This document shows positions 61,672 through 64,000 of a stretch of DNA of 64,000 bases, piece by piece (position 1 is the first letter of the stretch; each line of letters begins with the position of its first letter). This stretch comes from Leptolyngbya sp. FACHB-8 (GTDB lineage: Bacteria > Cyanobacteriota > Cyanobacteriia > Elainellales > Elainellaceae). The DNA lies in contig NZ_JACJOO010000072.1 in assembly GCF_014695575.1 (NCBI RefSeq), positions 43,163-107,162 on the forward strand, written 5' to 3'. The notes below the pieces were generated by a model that ran no database searches, was not told the origin of the DNA, and worked only from the letters and a program-made list of their open reading frames with translations. A program made the position numbers and the translations under genes.

Positions 61672-62364
61672 ATGCGTATTTTAATTGTTGAGGATGATAT
61701 TCAATTATCGGAAGTTTTAACGGAGGCGCTTACCCGTCGTCAGTATGTGGTTGATGTAGCGAAAGATGGGATCACGGCTTGGAGCTTAATCGAGGCGGTT
61801 ACGTACGATCTAATTGTGCTGGACGTCACCCTGCCCAAGATGAATGGGATTCAATTATGCCAGCGCTTACGATCAGCGGAGGGCTCCCCTGGTAAGAACT
61901 TTCGCAGCACAGTTCCCGTTTTGATGCTGACCGCTCGGGATACGGTAGCTGACAAAATTATCGGTTTAGATGCTGGAGCGGATGACTATGTCACCAAACC
62001 CTTTGATTTAGAAGAACTAATGGCACGGGTTCGGGCCATGCTGCGCCGGGGTAACTCGAACAGTGAAATTTATATTGGGCGGGGTGATCTGCAACTGAAT
62101 CCCAGTACCCACGAAGCTTTTTACAATCACCAACCTCTGGCACTGACTCCGAAGGAGTTTGCCCTACTAGAACTGCTTGTAACCAGTGGACGACGAATTC
62201 TAAGTCGTTCAGGCATTATCGATCAACTCTGGTCAGCGGAGGGATCGCCTACGGAAGAAACTGTCACATCGCATATTCGAGGGTTGCGTCACAAGTTACG
62301 AGCTTTAGGTGCGCCGGATGATTTTATCGAAACTGTGCATGGCTTGGGCTACCGGCTGAAATAG
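61672..62364 (+). CDS. OmpR/PhoB-family response regulator
   Basis: 230 residues. Receiver domain 1-120 with Asp8-Asp9, phospho-acceptor Asp51 (LIVLDVTLP), Thr87 in MLTARD and Lys109 in VTKPFD. The winged-helix DNA-binding domain (about 135-230) has LTPKEFALLELLV and ETVTSHIRGLRHKL. The word SAEGSP occurs twice, at 68-73 in the receiver, within a small insertion, and at 188-193 in the effector domain. It is divergent from its likely kinase. Four 11-bp-spaced repeats downstream, upstream of the next gene, could be its binding site. Confidence 0.94.
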   Translation: MRILIVEDDIQLSEVLTEALTRRQYVVDVAKDGITAWSLIEAVTYDLIVLDVTLPKMNGIQLCQRLRSAEGSPGKNFRSTVPVLMLTARDTVADKIIGLDAGADDYVTKPFDLEELMARVRAMLRRGNSNSEIYIGRGDLQLNPSTHEAFYNHQPLALTPKEFALLELLVTSGRRILSRSGIIDQLWSAEGSPTEETVTSHIRGLRHKLRALGAPDDFIETVHGLGYRLK

Positions 62365-62389
62365 CCTAACGGCAATTCGGCTGAAACAG

Positions 62390-62433
62390 TCTGCACAATT
62401 TCTGCATTTTTTCTGCACTATGGTTGCATAACG
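62390..62433. promoter_or_regulatory. Four 11-bp direct repeats, possible OmpR/PhoB-type operator
   Basis: TCTGCACAATT, TCTGCATTTTT, TCTGCACTATG and a weaker GTTGCATAACG follow without a gap, so TCTGCA/TTGCA recurs every 11 bp. PhoB-type regulators bind direct repeats spaced 11 bp. It lies about 115 bp before the gene at 62547. Confidence 0.6.
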
Positions 62434-62546
62434 CTGCGCTATCCTCCACAGAATATCTTTATAACTAGTGTTTACAAGGTTGATTTCTTTCGATTTTTTC
62501 TAAAGATATTTCTTAGCGAGTCACTAAACGCATCGTAAACGCGAAC

Positions 62547-62852
62547 ATGGCTACTAAAGAGTTCTACAACGGTTGGCTGATTCAGATTTCACGGGAACAG
62601 CTCGGCTATTCCTATCAGTGTTCGGCACCCGAACAGCAGACGATGAGGGCTGACATGTGCCGATATGCCACTGTTGATGCAGCGCTTCATGCTGCGAAGT
62701 TGCGGGCAGATCTGGAAGGGGTTCGATTATCGTTAACAACGTTTCTGCACGGAAAACTACAGCTTCTACTTCTTTGCCCTGAAGAACGAAGTTTGCTAGA
62801 AGATTCTATTGCTCAGTTTATTGACCTGACTCAGCACCAGTGTAATTTGTGA
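62547..62852 (+). CDS. Small cyanobacterial protein of unknown function
   Basis: 101 residues, soluble, mixed alpha/beta. Begins ATKEFYNGWLIQISREQLGY, with a Cys pair at about 25 and 38. I recognise no family. It follows the response regulator by 182 bp, with the TCTGCA repeats in between, so it is a candidate target of that regulator. Two further small genes follow in the same direction, so a small operon is possible. Confidence 0.6.
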   Translation: MATKEFYNGWLIQISREQLGYSYQCSAPEQQTMRADMCRYATVDAALHAAKLRADLEGVRLSLTTFLHGKLQLLLLCPEERSLLEDSIAQFIDLTQHQCNL

Positions 62853-62938
62853 TTTTGCTACCATGTTAGCCATAGGGCTCGTTTAACAATTGGTAGCGAA
62901 TTTCTTTGAGTTGTTGTCTAAGTAGAGCTTGGAATTAG

Positions 62939-63193
62939 ATGTCTTCCCCTACGCTTCGAATGGCTGAGGCTAAGCTGGTTTACTACAAAAATATAACTAC
63001 CTTGCTTCAGACTATTCACCTTTTTCACGGTAATCATCAGTACTTTGAAAAAGTTGTTTTTCCAGGGGAATGTTTAATTCTTGAAGCTTTACCAGATTCA
63101 GAGCTAGAAATTGCTATAAATGTAGCTTCCGGAATGGTTTTACGAGACCGCTTCCCCTGTAATCAATTACAGGAAATTGAGCCTACTCGTTAA
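62939..63193 (+). CDS. DUF1830-family protein
   Basis: 84 residues. It matches DUF1830 proteins of cyanobacteria: LVYYKNITTLLQTIHL, then FEKVVFPGECLILEALPDSELEI, the most conserved block, and IPC-like FPCNQL near the end. No function is known. It lies 86 bp after the previous small gene. Confidence 0.75.
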   Translation: MSSPTLRMAEAKLVYYKNITTLLQTIHLFHGNHQYFEKVVFPGECLILEALPDSELEIAINVASGMVLRDRFPCNQLQEIEPTR

Positions 63194-63473
63194 AGTGCGG
63201 CCACATTGGTTGCTACAACATGTGAATGCTAAAGCCTCATGATTTGGGGTTTTCTGTAGGGGTATCCAGAGCTATTTTAAAGGGTTGTTTTTGTGATTTT
63301 GGCATAAAAGAACAATCCTTTCTATGAGTTCTAAAATATGCTCTAGTCATTACTCTTATAGGAACGACTACTTCGAAATGAATTTGTATGAGATATTGAT
63401 GTTCGTTTAGTTGTACGAATAATCAAGCATTTCTAATTCTTTTCAATCAGCTTCTAAGTGTAGTGAGTTACCT
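63194..63473. other. Intergenic region
   Basis: 280 bp, A/T-rich. It contains a possible hairpin GGGTTGTTTTTG / AAAGAACAATCC around 63281-63320 with mismatches. No gene. Confidence 0.35.
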
Positions 63474-63698
63474 ATGCTAAAGTCGTGTGTTTTTCAACAG
63501 CCTCATCAATTAACCGATCTTAAAATCGGGGATAGGGTTCGTTATATCGGTTTGGACTCTAGGATTCGAGCGGATTATGGAACAGAAGACCTGTTGATTT
63601 TACTGATTGATCAGTTTAGTGGCATAGCGGTTTGTGAGAATAAAGCAGGCCATCGTCTTGTGGGTGTTGCGTCCCGCGATTTACAATGCCTTCAATAG
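63474..63698 (+). CDS. Small protein with a KOW/SH3-like look
   Basis: 74 residues. The middle, LTDLKIGDRVRYIGLDSRIR, followed by LLILLIDQFSGIAVCENKAGHRLVGV, resembles the beta-barrel pattern of SH3/KOW-like small proteins such as SipA, but I cannot assign it. No good ribosome-binding site is seen. Whether it is real rests on its plausible composition and on the run of small genes here. Confidence 0.5.
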   Translation: MLKSCVFQQPHQLTDLKIGDRVRYIGLDSRIRADYGTEDLLILLIDQFSGIAVCENKAGHRLVGVASRDLQCLQ

Positions 63699-63884
63699 AG
63701 TATTAGGACGTGCTTTCAAGCTTACCCGCTTCAAAAGCCATTTTTGTATCCGCAAAGCGAATGAAAAAATGACTTTTTTAGACAGCTTTAAAACACCTCC
63801 TAATGTCGTGTCCACAAAGTTAATTCTCCTGGCAGATAAGTGGTGATTCGCTTCCTTCTCCAAACTTTCTCAAATTTCATTAAT

Positions 63885-64000
63885 AGACTAGTACTCGGCG
63901 GCATAAATAAGCCTATGGTTTAGAACGCCAGTAACTTACCCTTGAATGTCCATTGAAAGGGCTTTGCCATCGTTTGGTTGAAGTAGTCAATAAAGGAAAG
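63885..64000 (-). mobile_element. End of an IS630-type insertion sequence, cut by the window
   Basis: The transposase C-terminus at 63920-64000 marks an element that continues to the right. The stretch around 63887-63910 (CTAGTACTCGGCGGCATAAA) is a candidate end of the element; IS630 elements duplicate a TA dinucleotide, and one is present here. The exact edge cannot be fixed without the other end. Confidence 0.55.
63920..64000 (-). CDS. IS630-family transposase, C-terminal end only
   Basis: The last 26 codons read on the minus strand include FIDYFNQTMAKPFQWTF and end KGKLLAF before a TAA at 63920-63922. This is the characteristic end of IS630-type DDE transposases of cyanobacteria. Everything with the catalytic residues lies beyond the window, so activity cannot be judged. 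Confidence 0.8.
   Translation of the reverse strand, partial: LSFIDYFNQTMAKPFQWTFKGKLLAF

Noticed and set aside
63634..63846. 70-codon frame overlapping the last small gene
   Set aside because: It overlaps the better-supported gene at 63474 in another frame and shows no family resemblance.

Overview
The window is chromosomal DNA from a cyanobacterium. The octamer GCGATCGC (HIP1) recurs throughout, and many genes are typical of the phylum: sipA, proteins of the DUF3727, DUF4346 and DUF1830 families, an InrS-type metal sensor, an slr1658/slr1659-type regulator pair, a CrtISO-like oxidoreductase and a mntCAB-type transporter. I cannot name the genus. I saw no rRNA, tRNA or CRISPR array.

Layout. 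1-8.1 kb: end of a caspase-like protein, a lipoprotein sugar-binding protein, then the type IV pilus genes pilM-pilN-pilO-pilQ. 8.1-12 kb: a nickel-type CsoR/RcnR-family repressor, an HtrA protease, a zinc-ribbon protein and alanine racemase. 12.3-18.8 kb: a signalling island with a PAS-linked adenylate cyclase, an STAS protein, an ATPase-fold regulator, a GGDEF diguanylate cyclase and a divergent SpoIIE/PP2C phosphatase with a periplasmic sensor. 19.3-27.9 kb: an exopolysaccharide locus (Wzc-like tyrosine autokinase, Wza-like export protein, glycosyltransferase, flippase, polymerase). 28.4-29.7 kb: a papain-family protease with a duplicated acidic module and a poly-Glu repeat tail. 30-37.7 kb: leftward housekeeping genes (serS, proB, yqeG, mltG, DUF3727, ruvX, GNAT). 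38-41.8 kb: glutamate dehydrogenase, DUF4346, an SDR, a small conserved protein and an SMR transporter. 41.8-48.2 kb: a NicO-type Ni/Co efflux protein with a secreted partner, and an RND efflux pump with its adaptor. 48.4-52.1 kb: a CrtISO-like oxidoreductase, two small genes, an HD hydrolase and an STAS protein. 52.6-55.7 kb: sipA and the divergent mntC/mntAB. 55.9-60 kb: prfB with its programmed +1 frameshift, and mutS2. 60-64 kb: a divergent histidine kinase/response regulator pair, three small genes and the end of an IS630-type transposase at the right edge.

The best candidate for an incompletely described system is the 12.3-18.8 kb island. It has the parts of a partner switch (phosphatase, STAS switch protein, ATPase-fold partner) in one locus with a cAMP-making and a c-di-GMP-making enzyme. 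Both cyclases start with the same module of about 110 residues, carrying two EHGD motifs exactly 53 residues apart. I know no domain name for this module.

A second theme is the intergenic DNA. Almost every gap holds long, near-perfect hairpins with stems of 13-30 bp. Three pairs of sites share sequence and look like small mobile repeats, and two sites have a three-arm layout in which one arm can pair with either of two partners.
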